A DNA stretch of 64,000 nt from Hyphomicrobiales bacterium (lineage in GTDB: Bacteria; Pseudomonadota; Alphaproteobacteria; Rhizobiales; Beijerinckiaceae): assembly GCA_027489535.1 (NCBI GenBank), contig JAIXZO010000010.1, positions 1 through 64,000 on the forward strand, given 5' to 3'. This document shows positions 53,961-64,000 of this stretch, in pieces. Within the stretch, counting starts at the first letter, position 1. Each line of letters starts with the position of its first letter. A model generated the notes under the pieces. It saw only the letters and a list, made by a program, of their open reading frames with translations. It was not told where the DNA came from and did no database searches. The translations under genes were made by a program, and so were the position numbers.

Positions 53961-55982
53961 ATGCCGACCGATTTCGGAATTGCAGGAAGCCGAAACTACA
54001 AAGCCGACTTGGGCTCGATCGACGAAAGCAAGGCGCGTTCGCTTCTTCTCGCCGTCAAAACGCAGATTACCGGTACCAACGGCATCAAGAGCGGCGTCCT
54101 CAAACTCGTGAACCTCGAGGGCGACGGCAACATCACCCTCAAGCGCAAGGGAATCATGTCCCGCATGTTTCAGCGCGACGGCGCCGACATGCGGACGACG
54201 TCCGAGGTTCTGAAGGATCTTTTCGCCAAGGCGGGTTTCAGTCCCGAGATCCGGCAAGAACTGTCGGATTATCTTGATCGGCGTTCGAGCCGCGCCGGCA
54301 CGAAGACGATATCGGCGCTGATCGCCAAGGGTTTCACCGGCATCGGCGCCGCTTCCGGAGACACGGTACGCGAGGCCCTGCACAAGCTCGGCGTCGACCT
54401 TTCCCGCGACGGTTCGGATCCCGTGAAGGGCGGGGGCCGCGGCAAGGTGATTCAAGCGACGCACATAGCCGAACGGCGTCTCCTGAAGATCAACAACAAC
54501 GCGACCGTGCTGAAGCTCGACGGGGTAAACGCACGCGGCGAACCGCGGCTCGACCGCCGAAATGCTGCAGGATCCGCCTATCTGGAAAATCGCGTTCCCG
54601 GCATCGTCCGGCCCGAGATCTATGCCCTGATCGAGACGCGGGCCGACGGAACCGAGACCTGCCACGCCGTCGCCGGCGACAAGTACTTCAAGCGTTGGGC
54701 GGCCGATCGTCTCGCCTCGAATCCGGGCTCTGCCTTGGCCGTCGCGGGCGTCGTGATGGCGCGCGCCAAGGGTGTCGAGATGATGGACGCCAACGACAAG
54801 GGCCGTCCCCCCGTCGTCGCGACCGTGACGCCGGGCGTGCTCGCGGCTGCCGCGGTCGACGGTCTCGAAACGTTGAAGAACATGTCGGCGAACGGTTTCG
54901 TTCACGGAGACCTGAAGTCCCCGAACATGTTCATCGATGCCTCGACGGGGACGCTCCAGTTCATCGACGTCGACGACATTTCGAAGATGCGGAAGGGTCA
55001 GAACGGCGCGCTGCCGCCCGGCTACACGACATCCTATTCGCATCCCAACGTCACGAAGGGAGCGGTGGGGTTCGAACAGGATCTGATGGGCCTCGGCCTG
55101 TCGATTCTGCACACGGCGCTCACGAACCGCGGGGATGCCGCCGGCGCGAACGGTCTTCTGAACCGGGTGGCCGATTACAACAAAACCTTCAAAGAGCTCG
55201 TGCGTTCGGGTAATTCGGCGTCCGATCCCGATTTCATCAAGCTTCGGACGATCATCGAAGGCGCCGTCCCCGCCGACGCCTCGCCCGCCGAGATTCTTGC
55301 GCTCAATTGGATCAATGCCGCTCTCGACCAATCCGCCCCCGCGGCCGTCCGCTACGGGACGCAGAACGATGCCGAGCATCTGCTCGACAGGGTCGACCCT
55401 CGCCGCAATCCGGCGATGGCCGAGCGCATCGACCGCCGCACCGCCGCGGTTGCCGCGGCCGTTCCGAAGCCTGCCGCTCCGCAGCGCGCCGCTCCGCCGC
55501 GGCCGCAGCCCGCCCCTGTGCAGCCCCGTCCTCGGCCCGTCGCGGACTTCCCGCCGGTCGCAAATGCCCCCGCAGCAGCTCCGAAGGGACTCGCCGCATC
55601 CGTCGAAAAAGCGTTGGACGCTGCCGGGGTCATCATGGACCGGACCTTCCCGGCCAAGACCATGATGGCCGTCTATCAAGCGGTCGAGGCTTGGACGAAG
55701 GGCATCGAAGGCAGGGCCATGATGGCCGCCGCCGCCGCGGATGCGCGCGGCCCCGACGCTCTCGCCGACGGCATCCGCGAAGTTATCGTCGACCGCGTCA
55801 ATCTCGAGCATCTCCGCTTCATGATGAGCGGCGATCCGGCACTGAGCGCCCTTCCGGCCGAGTCCCGTGCGATTTTGGAGGGGCAACTCAACCGGCGCGC
55901 GGTCTTCGAGGCGCAGGTTCTTTGGACTCCCGAGCAACTGACCGAACGGATCGAGCGAATCCGGTCGCGGATGAACGTCTGA
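53961..55982 (+). CDS. Protein-kinase-like protein, candidate type III effector
   Basis: 673 residues with no signal peptide or TM helix. Residues about 155-480 carry a eukaryotic-like kinase pattern: a possible VAIK-type lysine (LLK, Lys176) after a Gly-rich loop (GGGRGKV), catalytic loop VHGDLKSPNMF (His315, Asp317, Lys319, Asn322), a DFG equivalent changed to IDVDD (336-339), SYSHPN near the activation end, and Asp374 in a subdomain-IX-like EQDLMGLGL. An HGD loop occurs in bacterial effectors such as YpkA/YopO. An Ala/Pro-rich linker (499-545) precedes a helical C-terminus. The 150-residue chaperone-like gene follows by 40 bases. Effector status is inference; a metabolic kinase-like protein is the alternative. 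Confidence 0.65.
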   Translation: MPTDFGIAGSRNYKADLGSIDESKARSLLLAVKTQITGTNGIKSGVLKLVNLEGDGNITLKRKGIMSRMFQRDGADMRTTSEVLKDLFAKAGFSPEIRQELSDYLDRRSSRAGTKTISALIAKGFTGIGAASGDTVREALHKLGVDLSRDGSDPVKGGGRGKVIQATHIAERRLLKINNNATVLKLDGVNARGEPRLDRRNAAGSAYLENRVPGIVRPEIYALIETRADGTETCHAVAGDKYFKRWAADRLASNPGSALAVAGVVMARAKGVEMMDANDKGRPPVVATVTPGVLAAAAVDGLETLKNMSANGFVHGDLKSPNMFIDASTGTLQFIDVDDISKMRKGQNGALPPGYTTSYSHPNVTKGAVGFEQDLMGLGLSILHTALTNRGDAAGANGLLNRVADYNKTFKELVRSGNSASDPDFIKLRTIIEGAVPADASPAEILALNWINAALDQSAPAAVRYGTQNDAEHLLDRVDPRRNPAMAERIDRRTAAVAAAVPKPAAPQRAAPPRPQPAPVQPRPRPVADFPPVANAPAAAPKGLAASVEKALDAAGVIMDRTFPAKTMMAVYQAVEAWTKGIEGRAMMAAAAADARGPDALADGIREVIVDRVNLEHLRFMMSGDPALSALPAESRAILEGQLNRRAVFEAQVLWTPEQLTERIERIRSRMNV

Positions 55983-56022
55983 ACGCGATGCCCCCCTTTT
56001 CCCGAGCCGAGGTGTACCCCGC

Positions 56023-56475
56023 ATGAAACCCGTTCACGGCGACTTCGCCGTCCTGATGTCGGATTTTCTCCGGCGCTGCGGTCGCGATCCCGACCCGGCG
56101 GCCGACGGCATCGAATTCGCGGCCGAGGACTGCATCCTCCGTGCGCGGCAGGATTCCGAACATCCGCGCGATGTGCTGATCGAGATCGAGCTCGGCGCCG
56201 TCGATTTCGAAACGCTCGCGGACGACGCCCGCGCCCTTTTGGACCTTCACCGTTTCAACGAGGTCTCGGATTGGCTGTTCACCGTCGACGGCGACGACGC
56301 GCCTGTGCTGCGTCTCGCCCGGCCGATCGCCGAAACGGACGGCGCGATGCTGGAAAGGCTGTTCGCCGACGGCATCGAAACCGCGTCGGCCGTCGCCGCT
56401 CTGGCGAAGCGTCGCGACGTCGCCGCCCCCGAACCCCGTTTCTCCGGCGTCGACTTCGGCATCATCCGCGGTTGA
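56023..56475 (+). CDS. CesT-like type III secretion chaperone candidate
   Basis: 150 residues, acidic, with the alternating pattern of class I (CesT/SycE-like) chaperones: an N-terminal helix (HGDFAVLMSDFLRRCG), two beta segments around IEFAAEDCILRARQ and VLIEIELGAVDF, a helix ALLDLHRFNEVS, a beta hairpin DWLFTVDGDDAPVLRLARPI, and a long C-terminal helix (GAMLERLFADGIETASAVAALAKRRD). It is about the family size. It lies 40 bases after the kinase-like gene and is co-oriented, the usual effector-chaperone arrangement. The call rests on fold pattern and context, not a strong sequence signature. Confidence 0.5.
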   Translation: MKPVHGDFAVLMSDFLRRCGRDPDPAADGIEFAAEDCILRARQDSEHPRDVLIEIELGAVDFETLADDARALLDLHRFNEVSDWLFTVDGDDAPVLRLARPIAETDGAMLERLFADGIETASAVAALAKRRDVAAPEPRFSGVDFGIIRG

Positions 56476-56564
56476 GGGGCCGGACAGGCGCGTTTTCGGG
56501 CATGCGCGCGCCGAGCGCCGCAGTCCGAGCGGTCAGACGTTTTGCGTTTGGTCAGGAATAAATC

Positions 56565-56654
56565 TGGCGGAGGGAGAGGGATTCGAACCCTCGATACGGT
56601 TTCCCGTATACACACTTTCCAGGCGTGCGCCTTCAACCACTCGGCCACCCCTCC
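56565..56654 (-). tRNA. tRNA-Ser(GGA)
   Basis: 90 nt with all arms: acceptor GGAGGGG pairs with TCCCTCC, D arm GCCGAGTGG, anticodon loop CTGGAAA (anticodon GGA, reading UCC/UCU), a long class II variable arm (TGTGTATACGGGAAACCGTA region), T arm GAGGGTTCGAATCCCTC, discriminator G and encoded CCA. No second copy of its 3' end was noticed in the window. Confidence 0.97.
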
Positions 56655-56762
56655 GAACCGTCCGGAAACGAATTTGACGGTACGCCCGGTCGATTATACC
56701 AATCCGTCAGAGGCCACAAGCGCGGCATCGGCTCGCGTGCGATCGGCAGAGGTATTTCAAAA

Positions 56763-57065
56763 ATGATTTTGGCACTTCGTTTTTACGGATGGATCATGCT
56801 GCTGGTCGGCATCGGTCTGCTCCTCGTCGATCTGCAGCTGTCCTATTACCGCCTGCAGATTTCGTTCCGAACCATCGCGAACCTGATGGATACGTTCGAG
56901 ATACGCGGGACCAATTCCTACGACTACGGGCTGCACAGCTCCTCGGCGCTGTGGAACTGGCTCATCGATCCGCTGGTTCAGATGCCGGCCGCGTTCTTTT
57001 GTCTGACGGTGGCCACGATCATCCTTGCGGTCTTCCGCAAAGGGGCCAAATTCATGACAGTGTGA
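56763..57065 (+). CDS. Small two-helix membrane protein
   Basis: 100 residues starting [24 protein letters not shown] (TM1), a polar middle ([21 protein letters not shown]) and a second helix [17 protein letters not shown], ending KGAKFMTV. It follows the tRNA-Ser gene and precedes msrA by 34 bases. Not recognised; the inner-membrane hairpin is the only firm statement. Confidence 0.6.
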   Translation: MILALRFYGWIMLLVGIGLLLVDLQLSYYRLQISFRTIANLMDTFEIRGTNSYDYGLHSSSALWNWLIDPLVQMPAAFFCLTVATIILAVFRKGAKFMTV

Positions 57066-57099
57066 GCGCCGCATCCGCGGCGCGTCTCGGGAGTTCGTC

Positions 57100-57759
57100 A
57101 TGTTGTTTTCGCGTCGTCCCGAAATGCCTTCCCCGGGCTCGGCCCTGCCCGGCCGCCCGGCTCCCGTCGCCACGGCCGTCCATCACTTCGTCAACAAACG
57201 CGCGCTGAAGGGTCCGTATCCGCCCGGCGTCGAGACGGCCCTGTTCGGCATGGGCTGTTTCTGGGGCGCGGAACGGATGTTCTGGAAGCTCGACGGCGTC
57301 TGGGTGACGGCGGCGGGTTATGCCGGCGGCTACACGGAAAACCCGACCTATGAGGAAGTGTGTTCCGGCGCCACCGGGCACACCGAGGTCGTTCTCGTCG
57401 CCTATGATCCCGCGGTCGTCCCCTTGGAGCGCCTGCTGCAGACGTTTTGGGAAAATCACGATCCCACCCAAGGCATGCGGCAGGGCAACGACGTCGGCAC
57501 GCAATATCGTTCGGCGCTCTATGTCGGCTCGCCCGATGCCAAGGCCGCGGCCGAGGCCTCCCGCGAGGCCTATTCCGTCGCGCTGAACGCCGCGGGCTAC
57601 GGCACGATCACCACCGAGATCGGCGAAAACGTGCCGTTCTATTTCGCCGAGGCTTATCACCAGCAATATCTCGCCAAGAACCCCAACGGCTATTGCGGCA
57701 TCGGAGGCACGGGCGTCGGTTGTCCTGTCGGCTCGGGCGCGTCCTTCGACCGGGCTTGA
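57100..57759 (+). CDS. msrA: Peptide methionine (S)-S-oxide reductase MsrA
   Basis: 219 residues. The catalytic motif [13 protein letters not shown], with [26 protein letters not shown] (in part), and the C-terminal cysteine pair in [18 protein letters not shown], used for thioredoxin recycling, are present. It repairs oxidised methionine. The N-terminus has a 40-residue extension without a signal peptide. Confidence 0.95.
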   Translation: MLFSRRPEMPSPGSALPGRPAPVATAVHHFVNKRALKGPYPPGVETALFGMGCFWGAERMFWKLDGVWVTAAGYAGGYTENPTYEEVCSGATGHTEVVLVAYDPAVVPLERLLQTFWENHDPTQGMRQGNDVGTQYRSALYVGSPDAKAAAEASREAYSVALNAAGYGTITTEIGENVPFYFAEAYHQQYLAKNPNGYCGIGGTGVGCPVGSGASFDRA

Positions 57760-57811
57760 ACCGTAAGCCGGGGCGTGGCAAGCCGGGACGGCCACGGTCA
57801 CCCCGGAGACG

Positions 57812-58324
57812 ATGATGAAGTCGCTCGAACGCGCCCTCGAAAACTTCCTCTTCGCCAGCCGCTGGCTCCTTGCGCCCTTTTACGTGGGCCTCGTCTTCTG
57901 CCTCCTGTTCCTGCTGTTCAAGGCGGGACAGGAGATGATCCACTTCGCCGCCGTCGTTCCGACCGCCAAGGAGTCGGACGTCATCCTCGGCGTGCTCACC
58001 CTCATCGATCTGACCTTCACGGGGTCGCTGATCGTGATCGTGATCTTCTCCGGCTACGAAAATTTCGTCTCGAAGATCGATATCGGCGAGCACAAGGACT
58101 GGCCCGAATGGATGGGCAAGATCGACTTCACCGGCCTCAAGCTGAAGCTGCTGTCGTCGATCGTCGCCATTTCCGCCATCCAGCTGCTCAAGGCGTTCAT
58201 GGATCTCAAGAACCTGAGCGACCGGGAACTGATGTGGTATGTCGGCATCCACATGGTGTTCGTCATATCCGGCATCCTGATGGCTTGGACCGACAAGATT
58301 TCCGCGGACGCCAAGCCTCATTGA
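57812..58324 (+). CDS. UPF0114 (YqhA) family membrane protein
   Basis: 170 residues with about four helices: FASRWLLAPFYVGLVFCLLFLLF, VLTLIDLTFTGSLIVIVIFSGYENFVSK (in part), LSSIVAISAIQLLKAFM and GIHMVFVISGILMAWTDKI. The GYENFVSKID signature fits UPF0114. The function of the family is unknown. ATG 57812 or 57815. Convergent with the MFS gene. Confidence 0.85.
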   Translation: MMKSLERALENFLFASRWLLAPFYVGLVFCLLFLLFKAGQEMIHFAAVVPTAKESDVILGVLTLIDLTFTGSLIVIVIFSGYENFVSKIDIGEHKDWPEWMGKIDFTGLKLKLLSSIVAISAIQLLKAFMDLKNLSDRELMWYVGIHMVFVISGILMAWTDKISADAKPH

Positions 58325-58350
58325 GGCCCGTCTCGTCCCCCCCAGGTCAC

Positions 58351-59544
58351 TCAGCCCTTGGGGCGGGCCGGGGCGAGAACGTAGATCGCCGTCGAGACGG
58401 CCAGCAGGGCCGCGAAGATGCCGTGAAGCGTGCCGTAGGTCGCCGCCGGGGTCCAGCCGGCCGCCACCATGCCTTCGACCAGCCGGCCCGATCCCCATTG
58501 CAACAGGCCCGCGCCGCCGATGAACAGGAAATTCATCGCGGTGACGCCGCGGCCGAGCAGATGCGCGGGAAAGAACATCCGCGCATGGGCCATCAGAATG
58601 CCGTAGGTCATCCCTGCACCGCCGAAGGCTGCATAGAGCATGAGCGCTCCCGAGGCCGATTGTGCGCCGAACACGGCCAATCCGCCGAGCGCCGCGGCCG
58701 CGGCGACGCTTCCCGCGAGCACCGTCGGCTTCGCTCCGCCGAAACGGCGTTCCAAGGGGCCGTAAGCCAAGGCCCCAGCCGTCATCGCCGCCGCCATCAC
58801 CAGCGCCGCATTGCCGCGCGCCGTCACGTCGAAGCCGTGCACCTGCCCGAAGAAGGGCGCGATCCACAGGCTGCGCAGCGCGGCCACGCCCGCATAGCTG
58901 AACAGAACCAAGGGCGACATCAGCAGGATGGCGCGCACGCTGAAGATGGCCGCCAGACCCGACCACAGCCCGTCCGCCGCCCCGTCCTTGGCCGCGAGGC
59001 GCTCGGGATCGCGGATCACGAAAAAGATCAGCAGCGCCGAGAGCGCCGTTGCGGCCGCAATCACGGCCATGCTCGTGCGCCATCCCACGGCGGCGACCGC
59101 CCAAGCGAGCGGCGCGGCTCCCAGCAGGTTGCCGGCCGAGCCCAGCCCGATGAGCAGCGAGGCGAGAAAGGCGAAACGATCCGGCGCGACCCTGCCGAAA
59201 TAATACATGCTGCCCATCAGCACCGGCGAGCAGCCGATGCCGATCAGCGCCATGGCCGCCGCCGCATCCGCAAAGCCCTGCGCCGCCGAAAACCAGACCG
59301 CGCCGATCACCGCGACGCAAAACAGGCCCGCCACCGTGCGGCGCGGGCCAAGGCGGTCGAGCGCGACGCCGACAGGAAACTGCGCGAAGGCGAAGGTCGC
59401 GAACCATATGGCGGAGAGGTCGCCCAGCGCGGCGGGACCGAGGCCGAGATCGCGGGAGAGGTCGCCCGCCACCACGGCGAGGAAGGCGCGGTAGAACTGG
59501 CTCAGCACATAGGCCGAGACCAGCGCGGAAAAGGCGGCGACCAT
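58351..59544 (-). CDS. MFS transporter
   Basis: 397 residues with about twelve helices and the MFS motif A-like loop GVALDRLGPRRTV between TM2 and TM3. N-terminal FSALVSAYVLSQFYRAFLAVVA. The proteins of this subgroup resemble nitrate/cyanate-like or organic-acid facilitators; the substrate is not decidable. It ends 16 bases before the lepA stop side of the operon, downstream of lepA on the minus strand and possibly co-transcribed. Confidence 0.8.
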   Translation of the reverse strand: MVAAFSALVSAYVLSQFYRAFLAVVAGDLSRDLGLGPAALGDLSAIWFATFAFAQFPVGVALDRLGPRRTVAGLFCVAVIGAVWFSAAQGFADAAAAMALIGIGCSPVLMGSMYYFGRVAPDRFAFLASLLIGLGSAGNLLGAAPLAWAVAAVGWRTSMAVIAAATALSALLIFFVIRDPERLAAKDGAADGLWSGLAAIFSVRAILLMSPLVLFSYAGVAALRSLWIAPFFGQVHGFDVTARGNAALVMAAAMTAGALAYGPLERRFGGAKPTVLAGSVAAAAALGGLAVFGAQSASGALMLYAAFGGAGMTYGILMAHARMFFPAHLLGRGVTAMNFLFIGGAGLLQWGSGRLVEGMVAAGWTPAATYGTLHGIFAALLAVSTAIYVLAPARPKG

Positions 59545-59560
59545 TGCGTCCCTCGTCCGC

Positions 59561-61366
<1,806 letters not shown>

Positions 61367-61495
61367 GCCGCCGGAGATAGCAGCGAAGGGTGTTTTTTCC
61401 AAGCGACGCGGGAGCGCAGGGGGAGGGCCACCTTTTCACCAATTCGAGAAAAGCGGCCTGTTCCGAGAAGGCCTCCGCGAGACCCCTTCAGGAGA

Positions 61496-61523
61496 GCGGT
61501 GCGCCGTGTCGTCGGCGCACCGC
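61496..61523 (-). terminator. Terminator hairpin after osmC
   Basis: GCGGTGCGCCG (61496-61506) pairs with CGGCGCACCGC (61513-61523): 11 bp, 6-nt loop, 34 bases past the OsmC-family stop on the minus strand. No T tract. It separates this transcript from lepA. Confidence 0.6.
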
Positions 61524-61556
61524 ATCTCGTCTTGACGCATGGGCGGGTCGGCGCGC

Positions 61557-62066
61557 TTAAACCCGCACCATCTTCACCGCGTTCGGCGCGGGCTTGTTGA
61601 TGGTCTGGAACACCACGCAGTAGCGCTCCGTCAGCTTCAGCAGCGAGTCGAGCTTTTCCTGGGGGGCGTCGGTGTCCACCTCGAAGGTCAGGCGGATTTC
61701 GCGGAAGCCGACGGGGGCTTCGCGGTCGACGCCCAGCGTGCCGCGGAAGTCGAGATCGCCTTCGGCCTTCACGCGGCCGCTCTTGAGCGGGATTTCGAGC
61801 GCCGTGGCGACGGCCTTCAAGGTTACGCCGGCGCAGGCGACGAGAGCTTCGAGCAGCATGTCGCCCGAGCACAATTCCATCCCCGAACCGCCGGTCGCGG
61901 GGTGCAGGCCGGCCACGGCCATCGCGCGGCCGGTTTCGACCTTGCAGGCGATGTTCTGCGAATCGAGCTCGCCCGAAGCGCGCAGCGTGATCACGGCGGC
62001 GTTCGGGTCGTCCTTGTACTTGGCCTTGATCGGGGCCTGCATTGCGCGCAGCGCGTCGGCGTCCAT
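61557..62066 (-). CDS. OsmC-family protein
   Basis: 169 residues. The two redox cysteines of the OsmC/Ohr fold are in place: ELCSGDMLLEALVACAGVTLK (in part) and LTERYCVVFQTI. They support hydroperoxide reduction or a related thiol chemistry. It lies 32 bases downstream of the ABC-transporter ATPase gene on the same strand, so it is probably the last gene of that operon. Confidence 0.85.
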   Translation of the reverse strand: MDADALRAMQAPIKAKYKDDPNAAVITLRASGELDSQNIACKVETGRAMAVAGLHPATGGSGMELCSGDMLLEALVACAGVTLKAVATALEIPLKSGRVKAEGDLDFRGTLGVDREAPVGFREIRLTFEVDTDAPQEKLDSLLKLTERYCVVFQTINKPAPNAVKMVRV

Positions 62067-62098
62067 GGTCGTGTCCTCTCGGCGATGTGTCGTCGGTG

Positions 62099-62881
62099 TC
62101 AGAAGGAGGCGTTGGCTTCGACGTCGGCTCCGGCGGGGCGCGGCGTCTCGGGCCGCAGCGAACGGTCGAGCGCATTCAAGACGCGCCGCTTCGCCTTGTC
62201 GAATCCCGCCGCCAGCTTGTCGCGCGGCCGGTCGAGATGGGCCGTGATCGTCTCGTAGACGCGTCCCGGCTTCGGCCGCATCACGATGATGCGGTCGGCC
62301 AGCGTCACGGCCTCTTCCACGTCATGCGTCACCATCACCACGGTCGGCTTCGTCTCTTCCCACAGCAGCAGCAGATGCTCGTGCAGGCTGGCGCGGGTGA
62401 AGGCGTCGAGCGCGGAAAACGGCTCGTCCAGCAGCAGCACCTTCGGGCGCGCGGTGAAGGCGCGGGCGATGGCGATGCGCTGCTGCTGCCCGCCGGAGAG
62501 TTCGCGCGGCCAGCGCTTGCCGTAGCCGGCGAGGCCCACGCGGTCGAGCGCGTGATCGACCCGCTCGGCGCGCTCGGCGCGGGGCAGGTCGGCGAGGCCG
62601 AACCCGACATTGTCGGCCACGCTCAGCCAAGGCAGCAGCCGCGGTTCCTGAAACACGATGCCGACCGCGGGGTGCGGCGCGACGATGGTCTCGCCCGCCA
62701 CCGCCACGCGCCCCTCGGTCGCGGTGTCGAGGCCCGCCACGAGCCGCAGCAGCGTCGTCTTGCCGCAACCCGATCCGCCGACCAGCGCGAGGATCTCGCC
62801 CGCGCCGACTTCGACGTTGATGCCGGTCAGCGCGACGGTGCCGTCTGCATAGGTTTTGGAGAGCCGTTCGAGGTTGAGCAT
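62099..62881 (-). CDS. ABC transporter ATP-binding protein (sulfonate/nitrate/taurine type)
   Basis: 260 residues with Walker A LVGGSGCGKTTLLRL, Q-loop VFQEPRLLPWLSV, signature ELSGGQQQRIAIARAF and Walker B VLLLDEPFSALD followed by the switch His VTHDVEEAV. This is the SsuB/TauB/NrtD subfamily. Its ATG overlaps the permease stop (TGATG). Confidence 0.9.
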   Translation of the reverse strand: MLNLERLSKTYADGTVALTGINVEVGAGEILALVGGSGCGKTTLLRLVAGLDTATEGRVAVAGETIVAPHPAVGIVFQEPRLLPWLSVADNVGFGLADLPRAERAERVDHALDRVGLAGYGKRWPRELSGGQQQRIAIARAFTARPKVLLLDEPFSALDAFTRASLHEHLLLLWEETKPTVVMVTHDVEEAVTLADRIIVMRPKPGRVYETITAHLDRPRDKLAAGFDKAKRRVLNALDRSLRPETPRPAGADVEANASF

Positions 62882-63717
62882 CAGAGCGTTCCCCGCGCGG
62901 TGTCCTGCCATGCGAGCAGCGGCTTGGTCAGCAGCACCAGCACCGCGTCGCACGTCTTGCCCAGCACCGCGAAGGCGATGATCGCGCCGAGAATCTGGTC
63001 GGGCTTGCCCATCTGTTGCCCGTCCACGAGCAGATAGCCGAGCCCTTCCGCCGCGCCCATGAATTCCGCCGCGACGACGAACATGAAGCCGAGGCCCAGT
63101 CCCGAGCGCAGCGCGATGATCCATTCCGGCAGAACGGCCGGCAGCATCACGCGCCGCACCAGCGCCGCCCGCGAAAGGCGGAACACGCGGCCGACTTCGA
63201 GCAGCTTGCGGTCGATGTTCTCGATGGCGCCCGCCACGCCCAGATAGACCGGGAAGAACACGCCCACCGCGATCAGCGCGATCTTCGACGTCTCGAAAAT
63301 GCCCAGCCACAGGATGAACAGCGGCACCCAGGCGATGGAGGGCACCGAGCGCAGCGATTGCAAGGTCGGGTCGATGATGCGGCGCACCGCCTCCGACGCG
63401 CCCGCCGCCGCGCCCACCAGCGTGCCGGCGATCGCGCCGAGCGCGAAGCCGACGAACACGCGGTACAGCGTGGCGACGACATGGGTCTTCAACTCGCCGC
63501 TCGCGGCCAGCTCCGCCATCGTCGCCCAGATCTTCGAGGGCGGCGGCATCAGCCGCACGGAGATCAGTTTTTCCGCGGCGGCCCATTCCCACAGCACGGC
63601 GAGCGCGACGGGAAGCACGAGCCCCGCGACGGCGAGAAGCCGTCGTCCGATGCCGAAATCCCGCGACGGTGAGGTCGCGGGACCCGTGTCCGCCGGGGCG
63701 GATGAAACTGCACTCAT
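62881..63717 (-). CDS. ABC transporter permease (SsuC/TauC type)
   Basis: 278 residues with about six helices and the BPD_transp_1 EAA-like segment VFRLSRAALVRRVMLPAVLPEWIIALRSG (in part). RLLAVAGLVLPVALAVLWEWAA forms TM1. It is the membrane subunit for the adjacent ATPase. ATG 63717 is preferred; GTG 63726 adds three residues. Confidence 0.88.
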   Translation of the reverse strand: MSAVSSAPADTGPATSPSRDFGIGRRLLAVAGLVLPVALAVLWEWAAAEKLISVRLMPPPSKIWATMAELAASGELKTHVVATLYRVFVGFALGAIAGTLVGAAAGASEAVRRIIDPTLQSLRSVPSIAWVPLFILWLGIFETSKIALIAVGVFFPVYLGVAGAIENIDRKLLEVGRVFRLSRAALVRRVMLPAVLPEWIIALRSGLGLGFMFVVAAEFMGAAEGLGYLLVDGQQMGKPDQILGAIIAFAVLGKTCDAVLVLLTKPLLAWQDTARGTL

Positions 63718-63754
63718 GGCCTGCACCGTTCCGATGCGACGCGGCGTGCGCGGC

Positions 63755-64000
63755 TCACTTCGACAGATATTGCCCGTCGATGAGCGCCGCGACGGTCGCC
63801 TTCACGTCCGTCTCAGGCTTCAGCACACCCGCCTCCTGCAAGGCAAGCCCCGCGGCGACGATGCTCTCGGCCTGCGCCGCGCCGATGGGGCCGTGCGTCA
63901 GGTCGGTGCGCTCCAACTGCTTGGCGATCACGGCCTCGGGGAGCTTGGTGGCGTCGACCAGCGACTTGGTCAGGTCCTTCGGGTTCGCGACCGACCATTT
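63755..64000 (-). CDS. ABC transporter substrate-binding protein, C-terminal part
   Basis: The last 81 residues, open to the window edge: KWSVANPKDLTKSLVDATKL... ending ATVAALIDGQYLSK with TGA at 63755. The phrase VLKPETDVKATVAALIDGQYL is typical of SsuA/TauA/NrtA-like periplasmic binding proteins. It is upstream of the permease by 37 bases, completing a substrate-binding/permease/ATPase operon followed by the OsmC-family gene. Confidence 0.8.
   Translation of the reverse strand, partial: KWSVANPKDLTKSLVDATKLPEAVIAKQLERTDLTHGPIGAAQAESIVAAGLALQEAGVLKPETDVKATVAALIDGQYLSK

Overview
This is a GC-rich chromosomal window with alphaproteobacterial gene content, most likely from the Hyphomicrobiales. 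The evidence is a block in which hrcA diverges from rph, rdgB and hemW; a penicillin-binding-protein activator diverging from rsmI, yraN and gshB; a heme-PAS FixL with FixJ, a lone receiver and an FNR/FixK-type regulator; a PodJ-like SEL1 protein; a phasin; and a MerR-controlled beta-oxidation operon. No rRNA, CRISPR array, intact transposase or prophage was seen. One complete tRNA gene is present, tRNA-Ser(GGA).

Layout. 1-6340: the end of an unknown gene, a lipoprotein subtilase with an autotransporter-like C-terminus, a possible structured RNA with an intrinsic terminator, and small secreted or hypothetical proteins, two of which look broken. 6341-8230: almost 1.9 kb without a convincing gene. 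It holds a long hairpin, an AT-rich island with short repeats, a degenerate tyrosine-recombinase trace and a tRNA 3'-end fragment, so it resembles the scar of a mobile element. 8231-22674: metabolic and housekeeping genes, a solo LuxR regulator with a lux-box-like dyad just after it and no luxI, and the PodJ-like protein. 22953-30014: a MerR regulator and five co-oriented catabolic genes (acyl-CoA dehydrogenase, thiolase, cysteine hydrolase, FadJ-like protein, DsbA-fold isomerase). 30052-38612: a symporter-fused hybrid kinase, mscL, an aminotransferase and the FixLJ/FixK-like oxygen-sensing cluster. 38730-38880: a candidate small RNA on the minus strand. 38945-53771: membrane proteins, a phasin, an M3 peptidase, a 44-residue membrane peptide, an ArsC-like protein, 3-dehydroshikimate dehydratase, an ABC-F ATPase, an SbcCD-like nuclease pair and a cyclopropane fatty acid synthase. 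53961-56654: a two-gene unit ending beside tRNA-Ser. It encodes a protein-kinase-like protein and a small acidic protein resembling a type III secretion chaperone. 56763-64000: msrA, a YqhA-family protein, an MFS transporter, lepA, OsmC and a sulfonate/nitrate/taurine-type ABC importer that runs off the end.

The most unusual system is the kinase-like/chaperone pair at 53961-56475. It is organised like a type III effector and its dedicated chaperone, but no secretion apparatus lies in the window. Next are the solo LuxR with its lux box placed where a luxI promoter would sit, and the minus-strand small RNA at 38730-38880, whose last stem pairs better on the minus strand and is followed by a T-rich tract. 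All functions are read from sequence motifs and context; no database search was run.
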